From Trebonia sp036509215 (GTDB taxonomy: Bacteria; Actinomycetota; Actinomycetes; Streptosporangiales; Streptosporangiaceae), in NCBI GenBank assembly GCA_036509215.1, contig DATCGA010000416.1, positions 1 through 9,161 of the forward strand: a DNA stretch of 9,161 bases. Reading direction: 5' to 3'. The position numbers were made by a program, and so were the translations under genes. Position 1 is the stretch's first letter. Every line of letters starts with the position of its first letter. Below, one piece after another: positions 1 through 6,029 of the stretch. The notes beneath the pieces are model-generated. The model did no database searches and was not told where the DNA came from. It saw only the letters and a program-made list of their open reading frames with translations.

Positions 1-400
1 GGCGGAGCCTGGAGCGAACCGTCCGCTCGGGCAGCCCGATGATCGCGGCGATCTGCCGGGAGCCGAGCCGCGCCTCCTCGTACAGTTCGCGCAGCAGCCG
101 GGGAAGGTCCGGCGGTTCGCCGGTCCTGCGCACGGGCCGCAGCCGCCCGGCACCGCGCGACCGCAGCGGCACGCCGGCCTTGCGCAGCGCCCGCGTGACG
201 CGCTGCCGGTCAACGCCGGTGCACGCGGCAATCTGGTACGTGGACAGTCCCTGGCATGTGTAAAGGTGGGCAAGCCAGCCGGGGGCAGGGCCATCGCTTA
301 CCCGGGCGTCTGCGACCCCGCCCGCGGGACAGCAGTAGGCGCACGCCGTCCCGGAATCGGGAACGTCATGACGGTACGCGTCATCGGCGGATGAGGTCAT
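1..400 (-). CDS. Double helix-turn-helix DNA-binding protein, N-terminal part (runs off the left edge)
   Basis: Read on the minus strand from the ATG at 398-400, the frame stays open to the window edge (133 codons visible, no stop). The start is supported by an AGGAG at 406-410, five bases upstream. The visible protein has a Cys-containing N-terminus (C20, C23, C24 in the stretch ACAYCC). A first helix-turn-helix follows at about residues 51-76 (GLSTYQIAACTGVDRQRVTR, then a basic AGVPLRSRG tail). A second lies at about 109-133 (LGSRQIAAIIGLPERTVRSR). Two such modules joined by a short basic, Pro-rich linker suggest a sequence-specific DNA-binding protein, either a small regulator or a recombinase-like helper. 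No catalytic domain is visible and the C-terminus is missing, so the function is inferred only to this level. A coding-like frame just upstream overlaps the start by ATGA, suggesting translational coupling. Confidence 0.7.
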   Translation of the reverse strand, partial: MTSSADDAYRHDVPDSGTACAYCCPAGGVADARVSDGPAPGWLAHLYTCQGLSTYQIAACTGVDRQRVTRALRKAGVPLRSRGAGRLRPVRRTGEPPDLPRLLRELYEEARLGSRQIAAIIGLPERTVRSRLR

Positions 401-548
401 GCGGTCTCCTGCCATTGACTGGACAGGGACCGTTGGCGGCGAAATCCGCAGTTGTCGGCGAGCCCCTCCGCCGCATCCGCCTTGATCGTAAATCCGCGCG
501 GGCAGGCGGTAAAGAGCGCGGCGGGAAGGTCCGGGCAATCGTTGTCAT
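397..548 (-). pseudogene. Possible small gene overlapping the HTH gene; frameshifted or lacking a start
   Basis: On the minus strand, one frame ending in the TGA at 397-399 overlaps the HTH gene start by four bases (ATGA). It reads a protein-like sequence of about 50 residues containing CPDLPAALFTACPRGFTIKA and ending SSQWQETA, mostly with G/C in the third codon position. The frame runs back into the end of the enolase gene but contains no ATG, GTG or TTG. An ATG at 546-548 sits exactly where a start would be expected, in the wrong frame. One extra base right after ATGAC would join it to the frame as M-T-N-D-C-P-D-L-P. I infer a small gene with a one-base loss or sequencing error. I do not recognise the family, and it could be a chance frame in GC-rich DNA. 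Confidence 0.3.
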
Positions 549-576
549 CGCCCGCCCGGCGGCCCGAGGGCAGGCG
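549..576 (-). terminator. GC-rich hairpin downstream of enolase, candidate terminator
   Basis: Bases 549-557 (CGCCCGCCC on the plus strand) pair with 568-576 (GGGCAGGCG) in a nine-pair stem. Eight pairs are Watson-Crick; the remaining one is a G-U wobble in the minus-strand transcript. The loop is 10 bases. The stem lies 36-63 bases past the enolase stop. There is no T-tract, which is common for actinobacterial terminators but makes the call uncertain. It also abuts the ATG at 546-548, so it could instead affect initiation of the small frame there. Confidence 0.35.
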
Positions 577-611
577 ACGCCGTGGACGCGGCGACCCCGG
601 CTGCCCGCCAG

Positions 612-1877
612 TCAGCCCATGCCGTAGCGCAGGCCGGAGGCGGCGGCGATCTCGAGCAGGCGGTTGTACTTGGCGGTGCGCTCGCCGCGGGCCGGGGCGC
701 CGGACTTCAGGTGGCCGCAGCCGGTGCCGACGGCCAGGTCGGCGATGAAGCTGTCCTCGGTCTCGCCGGAGCGGTGCGAGACGAACTGCCGGTAGCCCGC
801 GTCCCGGCAGACCGCCATCGCCTGGAGCGTCTCGGTGACGGTTCCGATCTGGTTCAGCTTGATCAGCGAGGCGTTGGCGATGCCGCGCTCGATGGCGTCG
901 GCGATGATCGCGGGGTTAGTGCAGAAGATGTCGTCGCCTACGAGCTCGACGGCGCCGCCGAGCCGCTCGGTCAGGGCGATCCAGCCGTCGTCGTCATCCT
1001 CGCCGAGCCCGTCCTCGATCAGGTGCACGGGGAACTCGCGGGCGATCGCGGCGAGCCGGTCGATCAGCTGCGCGCTGCCGAGCAGCTCCCCGGCCACCCG
1101 GTACCGCCCGTCCGGCTGGCGGAACTCCGAGGCGGCCAGGTCCAGGGCGATCGACACCCCGTCGGCGCCCGTCTTGTACCCGGCGTCCCCGATGGCCTGG
1201 ACGAGGAGCCGCAGGACGTCCTCCGGCTCGCTGATCTCGGGGGCGAAGCCTCCCTCGTCGCCCAGGCCGGTGGACAGCTTCCTGCCGGCCAGCTCGCGGC
1301 GCAGCGCAGCGTAGACCTCGGCGCCCGCCCGCACGGCCTCGGCCATCGACGGGGCGCCGAGCGGGGCGATCATGAACTCCTGGAAGTCCAGGTCGTTGGC
1401 GGCGTGCGCGCCGCCGTTGAGCACGTTGAAGTGCGGTACCGGGAGCGACGGGGCAACCCCCTCGGGGGCGAGCCACCGCCACAGCGGCGTGTTCGCCGAC
1501 GCGGCGAGCGCGCGGGCGAGCGCCATCGAGGTGCCGACCGTGGCGTTGGCGCCGAGCCGACTCTTGTTCGCGGTGCCGTCCAGGGCGATCATCGCCTGGT
1601 CCGCCTCGGCCAGGGAGTCCCAGGCGCGGCCGCGGAGGAGGCAGGCGATCTCGTCGTTGACGTTCGACACGGCCGTCAGCACGCCCTTGCCCTCGTACCG
1701 GGACTTGTCGCCGTCGCGCAGCTCAACCGCCTCCCGCGACCCGGTCGACGCGCCCGACGGCACCCCGGCCCTGGCGCTCGTGCCGTCGGCCAGCGTCACG
1801 GTCACGGCCAGCGTCGGCCGTCCCCGCGAGTCAAGAATCTCAAGCGCGGACAGGTCAGCAACCTCAAACGGGGCCAT
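612..1877 (-). CDS. eno: Enolase (phosphopyruvate hydratase)
   Basis: Interconverts 2-phosphoglycerate and phosphoenolpyruvate in glycolysis and gluconeogenesis. It is a cytosolic, Mg-dependent enzyme. With the ATG at 1875-1877 the protein is 421 residues, the normal size for bacterial enolase. Family landmarks are all present: EILDSRGRPT at 13-22, the SGAST loop at 41-45, H158 in NGGAH, E167 in QEFMI and E208 in GDEGGF. The metal ligands are D246 (ALDLAASEF), E288 (LIEDGL) and D315 (VGDDIF). The catalytic base is K340 (LIKLNQIG), followed by SHRSGETED at 368-375 and K391. An upstream in-frame GTG at 1893-1895 would add six residues (MRRRDF). I prefer the ATG because family proteins begin only about a dozen residues before EILDSRG. 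Its neighbours (an HTH protein and a PAP2 phosphatase) are not the cell-division-type neighbours usual for the housekeeping actinobacterial gene, so it may be a second copy; that is inference. Confidence 0.96.
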   Translation of the reverse strand: MAPFEVADLSALEILDSRGRPTLAVTVTLADGTSARAGVPSGASTGSREAVELRDGDKSRYEGKGVLTAVSNVNDEIACLLRGRAWDSLAEADQAMIALDGTANKSRLGANATVGTSMALARALAASANTPLWRWLAPEGVAPSLPVPHFNVLNGGAHAANDLDFQEFMIAPLGAPSMAEAVRAGAEVYAALRRELAGRKLSTGLGDEGGFAPEISEPEDVLRLLVQAIGDAGYKTGADGVSIALDLAASEFRQPDGRYRVAGELLGSAQLIDRLAAIAREFPVHLIEDGLGEDDDDGWIALTERLGGAVELVGDDIFCTNPAIIADAIERGIANASLIKLNQIGTVTETLQAMAVCRDAGYRQFVSHRSGETEDSFIADLAVGTGCGHLKSGAPARGERTAKYNRLLEIAAASGLRYGMG

Positions 1878-1941
1878 GAAATCACGCCGCCTCACGGGAA
1901 CTCGCCATCGGAGTAGAGGCCATCAGCCAGGGCGGCGGTGC

Positions 1942-1958
1942 GGGGCGCCAGGCGCCCC
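1942..1958. promoter_or_regulatory. Perfect GC-rich palindrome upstream of enolase
   Basis: Bases 1942-1949 (GGGGCGCC) and 1951-1958 (GGCGCCCC) form a perfect 8-bp inverted repeat around a single central A. It lies 65 bases upstream of the chosen enolase start, in the gap between the divergent enolase and PAP2 genes. With one central base it is better suited to a dimeric DNA-binding protein than to an RNA hairpin, but no regulator can be named. Confidence 0.4.
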
Positions 1959-2014
1959 TGCCGGAGCCTCATCCGGCGCCCCCAGCATATGCAGCCGGCG
2001 GCTGCGGCGCACGT

Positions 2015-2046
2015 ACCGTATGCGTGAAGACGCGCCCACCGTATGC
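2015..2046. repeat. Direct repeat ACCGTATGC in the divergent intergenic region
   Basis: The nine-base word ACCGTATGC occurs at 2015-2023 and again at 2038-2046, start to start 23 bases apart. A shortened copy, CCGTATG, lies at 2113-2119. All three are in the gap between the divergently transcribed enolase and PAP2 genes. Spacing near two helical turns is compatible with a protein-binding site, but binding is only inferred. Confidence 0.35.
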
Positions 2047-2160
2047 TTGTGGTGGCGGCTTAGGGCCGCCCGGCGGTGGATCTCGCCGTTCCCGCGCTGT
2101 GCGCGCGGGCAGCCGTATGGCCGATGGGTCCTGCTCTCCACGTGTGGTGAGGAGGATGCC

Positions 2161-2793
2161 ATGACGGCAACGGTGACGGGAGCCCGGCGGCTGCTGCCTG
2201 CGGCTGCGGCCTGCGGTGCTGTCCTGGTCCTGGCGTCTTCGGCCGATGGCGGCCTGGCGGCTGGCCTGGACGGGCGGGCGTTCGAGGCGGTTCGCGGCCA
2301 TCGCGGCCCGGTCGCGGTCAAGGTCGCGCGCATCGTGAGCGCGCTGGCCGAGCCGCATGTCGTGTACCCAGTGCTCGCGCTCGCCGGGATCAGCGGCGCG
2401 CGCCAGGGCACATGGCGTCAGGCGGCCGTGCCGTGCCTTGTGGTAGCGGGCGGGGCGGCTGCCAGGAGGCGCCTGTCGCGGGTGATCGCCCGCCGGCGAC
2501 CGCCCGCCGGGGCGTGGCTGGCCGAGCCGGAAGGGTTCAGCCTGCCATCGAAGCACACCACACTCGCGGTCCTCACTGTCGGCGCGGCGGTGCGCGCTCT
2601 CGGCATCCGCGGTGCCCCCGCGAACGCCGCCATGGCGATCGCCGCGGCCGGGGTTGGCGCAAGCCGGGTCTGCCTGGGCGTCCACTGGCCCGCGGACGTG
2701 GTGGCGGGCTGGCTGTTCGCCGTCGGCTGGCTGCACCTGACAGACCCTGACCTGCGCCCCAGCGCACCCTGGCATGGTCGTTCAGTTCTGTGA
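2161..2793 (+). CDS. PAP2-family membrane phosphatase
   Basis: A 210-residue protein of the phosphatidic acid phosphatase type 2 superfamily, whose members remove phosphate from lipid phosphates or polyprenyl diphosphates at the membrane. The ATG at 2161 follows a strong GAGGAGG site at 2149-2155, five bases away. The frame is open much further upstream, but that part is antisense to enolase. Family motifs are PSKH at 129-132 (usual PSGH) and a perfect SRxxxxxHxxxD at 168-179 (SRVCLGVHWPAD), containing the nucleophilic histidine H175. The first motif is degenerate: an Arg-rich stretch ends in RRRPP at 111-115, without a clear lysine at the usual spacing. Hydrophobic segments lie at about 11-28, 67-80, 88-101, 133-149, 155-168 and 180-192. 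The substrate cannot be told from sequence. Undecaprenyl-diphosphate recycling or lipid-phosphate hydrolysis are both possible. Confidence 0.88.
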   Translation: MTATVTGARRLLPAAAACGAVLVLASSADGGLAAGLDGRAFEAVRGHRGPVAVKVARIVSALAEPHVVYPVLALAGISGARQGTWRQAAVPCLVVAGGAAARRRLSRVIARRRPPAGAWLAEPEGFSLPSKHTTLAVLTVGAAVRALGIRGAPANAAMAIAAAGVGASRVCLGVHWPADVVAGWLFAVGWLHLTDPDLRPSAPWHGRSVL

Positions 2794-2826
2794 CCGCGGC
2801 CGCAGCAGGCGTCCGCGTGAAGCGGG

Positions 2827-2832
2827 TAACAT
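2827..2832 (+). promoter_or_regulatory. Possible -10 element (TAACAT) before the MutS-like pair
   Basis: TAACAT stands out in very GC-rich sequence, 87 bases upstream of the first MutS-like gene and 34 bases past the PAP2 stop. It fits the TAnnnT core of housekeeping promoters. I see no convincing -35 box at the usual distance. If real, the MutS-like pair is transcribed independently of the PAP2 gene. Confidence 0.25.
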
Positions 2833-2918
2833 GTGGGTGAAGGTGATGAAGCCCACCTGAAACCGCCGCTCATGGCTGATGGCTTCTACCGGGTCGATGA
2901 TTCGGTGGAGGTGCTGGT

Positions 2919-4454
2919 ATGGCTGCCATGCCGGTTGTCAGCGTTCTGTCCGGCTCGCCTGTCGCGGCCGCCGAGCGGCCGGAGCCGCCGTTCTTCCGAG
3001 ATCTCAACCTTGACCAGGTATGCGCGGGCGTGACTGCAGGCCGGGAGCAGTACGACCTGGCCCCGTTTTTCCGGATGCCGCTGCACGACGCGGACGCGGT
3101 CGGGTACCGGCATGAGGTGCTCAGGGACCTTGAGAACGAGGACACTGCCGAGGCCGTCATCGGCTTCGCGGAGCGAATGCGGGCCGTGCGGGACAGCGTG
3201 GCCCAGGCGCGCAAGCTCCGCTACCGGTACCAGAAGGAGTCCTGGTTCCTCGGCGCGGCCCGCGGTTACTGCGCGGCGGTCGGCGAGCTTGCCGACGCCC
3301 TCGGCCGGGTGGAGCTCGCCTCTCGCGGGTTCACGGCGTTCCGCGAGTACCTTGCCCGTTACGCCGCGTCGGCGGCGTTCGCCAGCCTCGCAGGCGAGGC
3401 GGCCGAAGTCGCCAGTGCCCTCGACCGCGTGACGTACTGCGCCAGCATCAGGGGCCCCCGCGTCACGGTGACCAGGTACGAGGGCGAGGACGACTTCAGC
3501 GCGGACGTCGTGGCGACGTTCGCGAAGTTCGCCCGCGGAGCGGTCAAGGACTACCGGGCCACCTTCAGGAACTGGCCGGAGATGGACCACGTCCAGGAAT
3601 GGATCGCCGACCGGGTCGCCAAGCTGTTCCCCGCCGAGTTCGCCGCGCTTGACGCCTTCTGCGCGCGGCGTAGCGGGTTCGAGGACGCGACCGTCGCCGC
3701 CTTTGAACGCGAGATCCAGTTCTACCTCGGCTACCTGGATTTCATCGCGCCGATGAAGGCCGCGGGCCTGGAGTTCTGCTACCCGTGGGTATCCGCCGGC
3801 GACAAGGAGACCGACGTGTCCGGGGCGTTCGACCTCGCCCTGGCCGCCAAGCTCGCGCCTCGGTTCGCTGACGTGGTCGCCAACGACTTCCGGCTGTCGG
3901 GCGAGGAGCGGGTCATCGTGGTCACCGGGCCGAACCACGGCGGCAAGACGACGTTCGCGCGGATGACCGGCGAGCTGCACTACCAGGCCAGCCTCGGCTA
4001 CCCGGTCCCGGCCAGCAGCGCCCGGCTGTTCCTGCCCGACCAGGTCTTCACCCACTTCGAGCGGGAGGAAGACCTGGCCACGCTGCGAGGCAAGCTCGCG
4101 GACGAGATTGCCCGCATCCGCGACACACTGGCGGCAGCGACCGGCCGCAGGCTGCTGGTGATGAACGAGTCCTTCGCCTCCACCACGCTGCGCGACGCCA
4201 CCTTCATCGGCGAGCGGGTACTCGAGACGATGACAGGGCTTGGCCTGCTCGGCGTGTACGTCACGTTCGTCGACGAGCTCGCGTCAAGCACCCCGGCCTG
4301 CGTGTCCATGGTCGGCATGGTGAACCCGGACGACCCGGCCGAGCGGACCTACCAGGTCGTGCGCAGGCCGGCGGACGGGCTGGCCTACGCGGCCGCCATC
4401 GCGCGCAAATACCGGCTCACCTACCCGCAGCTGAAGGAGCGCCTGGCATCGTGA
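2919..4454 (+). CDS. MutS-like ATPase without mismatch-recognition domain (first of pair)
   Basis: A 511-residue protein ending in a MutS-family ATPase domain. The ATG at 2919 follows GGAGG at 2907-2911, seven bases away. The Walker A motif is GPNHGGKTT at 337-345 (canonical MutS: GPNMGGKST). The FTHFEREEDL stretch and GKLADEI follow. The Walker B region is LLVMNESFASTT at 412-423, with Asn416-Glu417 instead of Asp-Glu. The position of the conserved MutS switch histidine (ATHYHEL in MutS) reads VTFVDEL, so His is replaced by Phe450. The N-terminal half (about 1-320) looks alpha-helical, like the core/lever region. There is no FxE mismatch-binding motif and no room for domains I-II of true MutS (about 850 residues), and no Smr nuclease as in MutS2. 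A role in DNA repair or recombination is an inference from the ATPase family. The stop overlaps the next gene's GTG (GTGA). Confidence 0.88.
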   Translation: MAAMPVVSVLSGSPVAAAERPEPPFFRDLNLDQVCAGVTAGREQYDLAPFFRMPLHDADAVGYRHEVLRDLENEDTAEAVIGFAERMRAVRDSVAQARKLRYRYQKESWFLGAARGYCAAVGELADALGRVELASRGFTAFREYLARYAASAAFASLAGEAAEVASALDRVTYCASIRGPRVTVTRYEGEDDFSADVVATFAKFARGAVKDYRATFRNWPEMDHVQEWIADRVAKLFPAEFAALDAFCARRSGFEDATVAAFEREIQFYLGYLDFIAPMKAAGLEFCYPWVSAGDKETDVSGAFDLALAAKLAPRFADVVANDFRLSGEERVIVVTGPNHGGKTTFARMTGELHYQASLGYPVPASSARLFLPDQVFTHFEREEDLATLRGKLADEIARIRDTLAAATGRRLLVMNESFASTTLRDATFIGERVLETMTGLGLLGVYVTFVDELASSTPACVSMVGMVNPDDPAERTYQVVRRPADGLAYAAAIARKYRLTYPQLKERLAS

Positions 4455-5140
4455 AAGTCCGCCTGATGTACGCCGACCGCGACTTCGATCCGGACGCCGC
4501 GCTGCCCGTCAACGAGCCCGCCCTGGCCGCCGACCTGGAGCTCGGGACGCTGCTCGACGCCATGGCCGGCGGCGACAAGTTCCTGTCCGTCATCGCCCGG
4601 CGGGGCCTGCACTCCGGTCTCGCCAGCCCGTCGGAGATCACCTACCGGCAGCATGTGCTGGCCGACTGCGTCGCGCAGCCCGGCGTCGTCCGTGACCTTT
4701 ACGACCTCGCGGTCGAGGCGGCCGACGCCGACCGGCACGTGTTCGGCTTCCTGTTCCGTGACTCGCCGGAATCCATCATGGGACGCTCCCGGCAGGTCAT
4801 GGCGCTGTACCTGACCTCGCTGCACCGCGTCGCCGACCTCGCGGCCGCCCATGCGGCCGACTTCCGCTCCGCGGGGTTCACCCGGTTCTTCGCGATGGTG
4901 GCCAGTGAGCTCACGAGCGGCTACTCCGCCGAGATGGAGGCCCGCCTGGCCGAGCTTGAGCTCCGGCGCGGCACGCTGATGAGCGCGAGGCTCGGAAGGG
5001 GCGGCAAGGGAACCGGGTACGTGCTCCGCCGCCACCCGCCCGCAGCTGGCGGGACCGGCTGCCAGGCAGGAACCGGGACGCCTACAGCTTCACCATCCCG
5101 GACCGGGACGAGGCAGGGGCACGCGCGCTGTCGGAGCTGA
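4451..5140 (+). CDS. MutS-like ATPase, second of pair: N-terminal fragment (frameshifted)
   Basis: The GTG start at 4451 overlaps the TGA of the first MutS-like gene by four bases, so the two are probably translationally coupled. The first 197 or so residues are a helical N-terminal region like that of its neighbour (compare TYRQHVLADC here with GYRHEVLRDL there). From about 5040 the frame turns into Gly/Thr/Ala-rich nonsense (HPPAAGGTGC) and stops at 5138-5140. The true continuation is in another frame. One extra C in the CCC run at 5039-5041 gives PPRSWRDRLPGRN and joins this fragment to the ATPase domain at 5287-5958. The restored gene would span 4451-5958 and encode 502 residues, close to the 511 of the partner. 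Whether this is a real mutation or a sequencing error cannot be decided here. Confidence 0.75.
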   Translation: MKVRLMYADRDFDPDAALPVNEPALAADLELGTLLDAMAGGDKFLSVIARRGLHSGLASPSEITYRQHVLADCVAQPGVVRDLYDLAVEAADADRHVFGFLFRDSPESIMGRSRQVMALYLTSLHRVADLAAAHAADFRSAGFTRFFAMVASELTSGYSAEMEARLAELELRRGTLMSARLGRGGKGTGYVLRRHPPAAGGTGCQAGTGTPTASPSRTGTRQGHARCRS

Positions 5141-5286
5141 CCAGCCGCGCCGTCAACGACACCGCGAACTCCCTCGCCCAGTCCGCCGACCACATCAAGG
5201 ACTTCTTCCAGCTGCTCCGCGCCGAGCTCGGCTTCTACCTCGGCTGCCTGAACCTGCGCGACCGGCTCCTCGCCCAGGGCCTGCCG

Positions 5287-5958
5287 GTGTGCTACCCCGT
5301 CCCCTCGGCCCTCGGCACGCAGCGGCTCGCCGCCGAAGGCCTGTACGACGCCAGCCTCGCGCTCACCCTGGACGGCCCGGTCACCGGCAACGACGTGGCA
5401 GCCGACGGCAGGCAGCTGACCATGGTCACCGGCGCGAACCAGGGCGGCAAGTCCACGTTTCTCCGCGCCGTCGGCCAGGCGCAGCTGATGCTGCAGGCGG
5501 GCATGTTCGCGCCCGCCCGGGAGCTGTCGGGCAGCGCCTGCTCCGGTCTCTTCACGCATTACAAGCGGGAGGAGGACGCCACGATGGAACGCGGCAAGCT
5601 GGATGAGGAGCTCGACCGGATGAGCGCCATCGCCGACTGGATCAGGCCAGACGGCCTGCTGCTGTGCAACGAGTCCTTCGCCTCCACCAACGAGCGCGAA
5701 GGCTCGCAGATCGCCCGCGAGATCATCCGGGCCCTGACCGAGGCCGGCATCAGGATCGTGTTCGTGACCCACCTGTACGACCTCGCGGAAAGCATCCGCG
5801 CCCGCGGCGACGGCCGGGTCCTGTTCCTGCGCGCGCAGCGCGAAACCGACGGCGTCCGCACCTACCGTCTCCCCGAAGGCGACCCGCTGCCGACCAGCTA
5901 CGGCGAGGACCTGTACCAGGAAGCGTTCGGGGTCCGCCGCGAGGCCACGCTCTTGTGA
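5287..5958 (+). CDS. MutS-like ATPase, second of pair: C-terminal ATPase fragment
   Basis: The first start codon in this frame is the GTG at 5287, but homologous-looking coding sequence begins near 5041 (NRDAYSFTIPDRDEAGARAL and onward). No ATG, GTG or TTG lies between the preceding stop at 4957-4959 and 5287, so this is the displaced end of the gene starting at 4451. Numbered from 5287, Walker A is GANQGGKST at 49-57. FTHYKREEDA with GKLDEEL follows, then Walker B LLLCNESFASTN with N128-E129. VTHLYDL keeps the switch histidine (H162) that the first MutS-like protein lacks. It ends with TSYGEDLYQEAFG. It belongs to the same MutS-like subfamily as its upstream neighbour. Separately translated it would lack the helical N-terminal half. 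It is convergent with the DUF190 gene, 71 bases away, with no strong terminator in the gap. Confidence 0.82.
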   Translation: MCYPVPSALGTQRLAAEGLYDASLALTLDGPVTGNDVAADGRQLTMVTGANQGGKSTFLRAVGQAQLMLQAGMFAPARELSGSACSGLFTHYKREEDATMERGKLDEELDRMSAIADWIRPDGLLLCNESFASTNEREGSQIAREIIRALTEAGIRIVFVTHLYDLAESIRARGDGRVLFLRAQRETDGVRTYRLPEGDPLPTSYGEDLYQEAFGVRREATLL

Positions 5959-6029
5959 GCCTGGCCCGCGTAGCACGGGACCGTTCAGCCGAATCATCGT
6001 GATCTTTCCCGGCCGGCTCCGCGCGTGGC

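Noticed and set aside
1..400. Transposase or insertion sequence at the left edge
   Set aside because: The helix-turn-helix modules could suggest one, but no catalytic domain, inverted repeat or target duplication is visible.
582..1916. 444-codon plus-strand open frame opposite enolase
   Set aside because: It is exactly antisense to a fully conserved enolase, is Gly/Ala/Arg-rich without motifs, and arises from GC-rich third positions of the real gene.
2886..4055. 389-codon minus-strand open frame opposite the first MutS-like gene
   Set aside because: It is a shadow frame of low complexity; the plus strand carries the Walker motifs and a good ribosome-binding site.
4921..5997. 358-codon minus-strand open frame across the MutS frameshift
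   Set aside because: It has no recognisable domain, is antisense to the second MutS-like ATPase domain, and stays open only because of codon bias.
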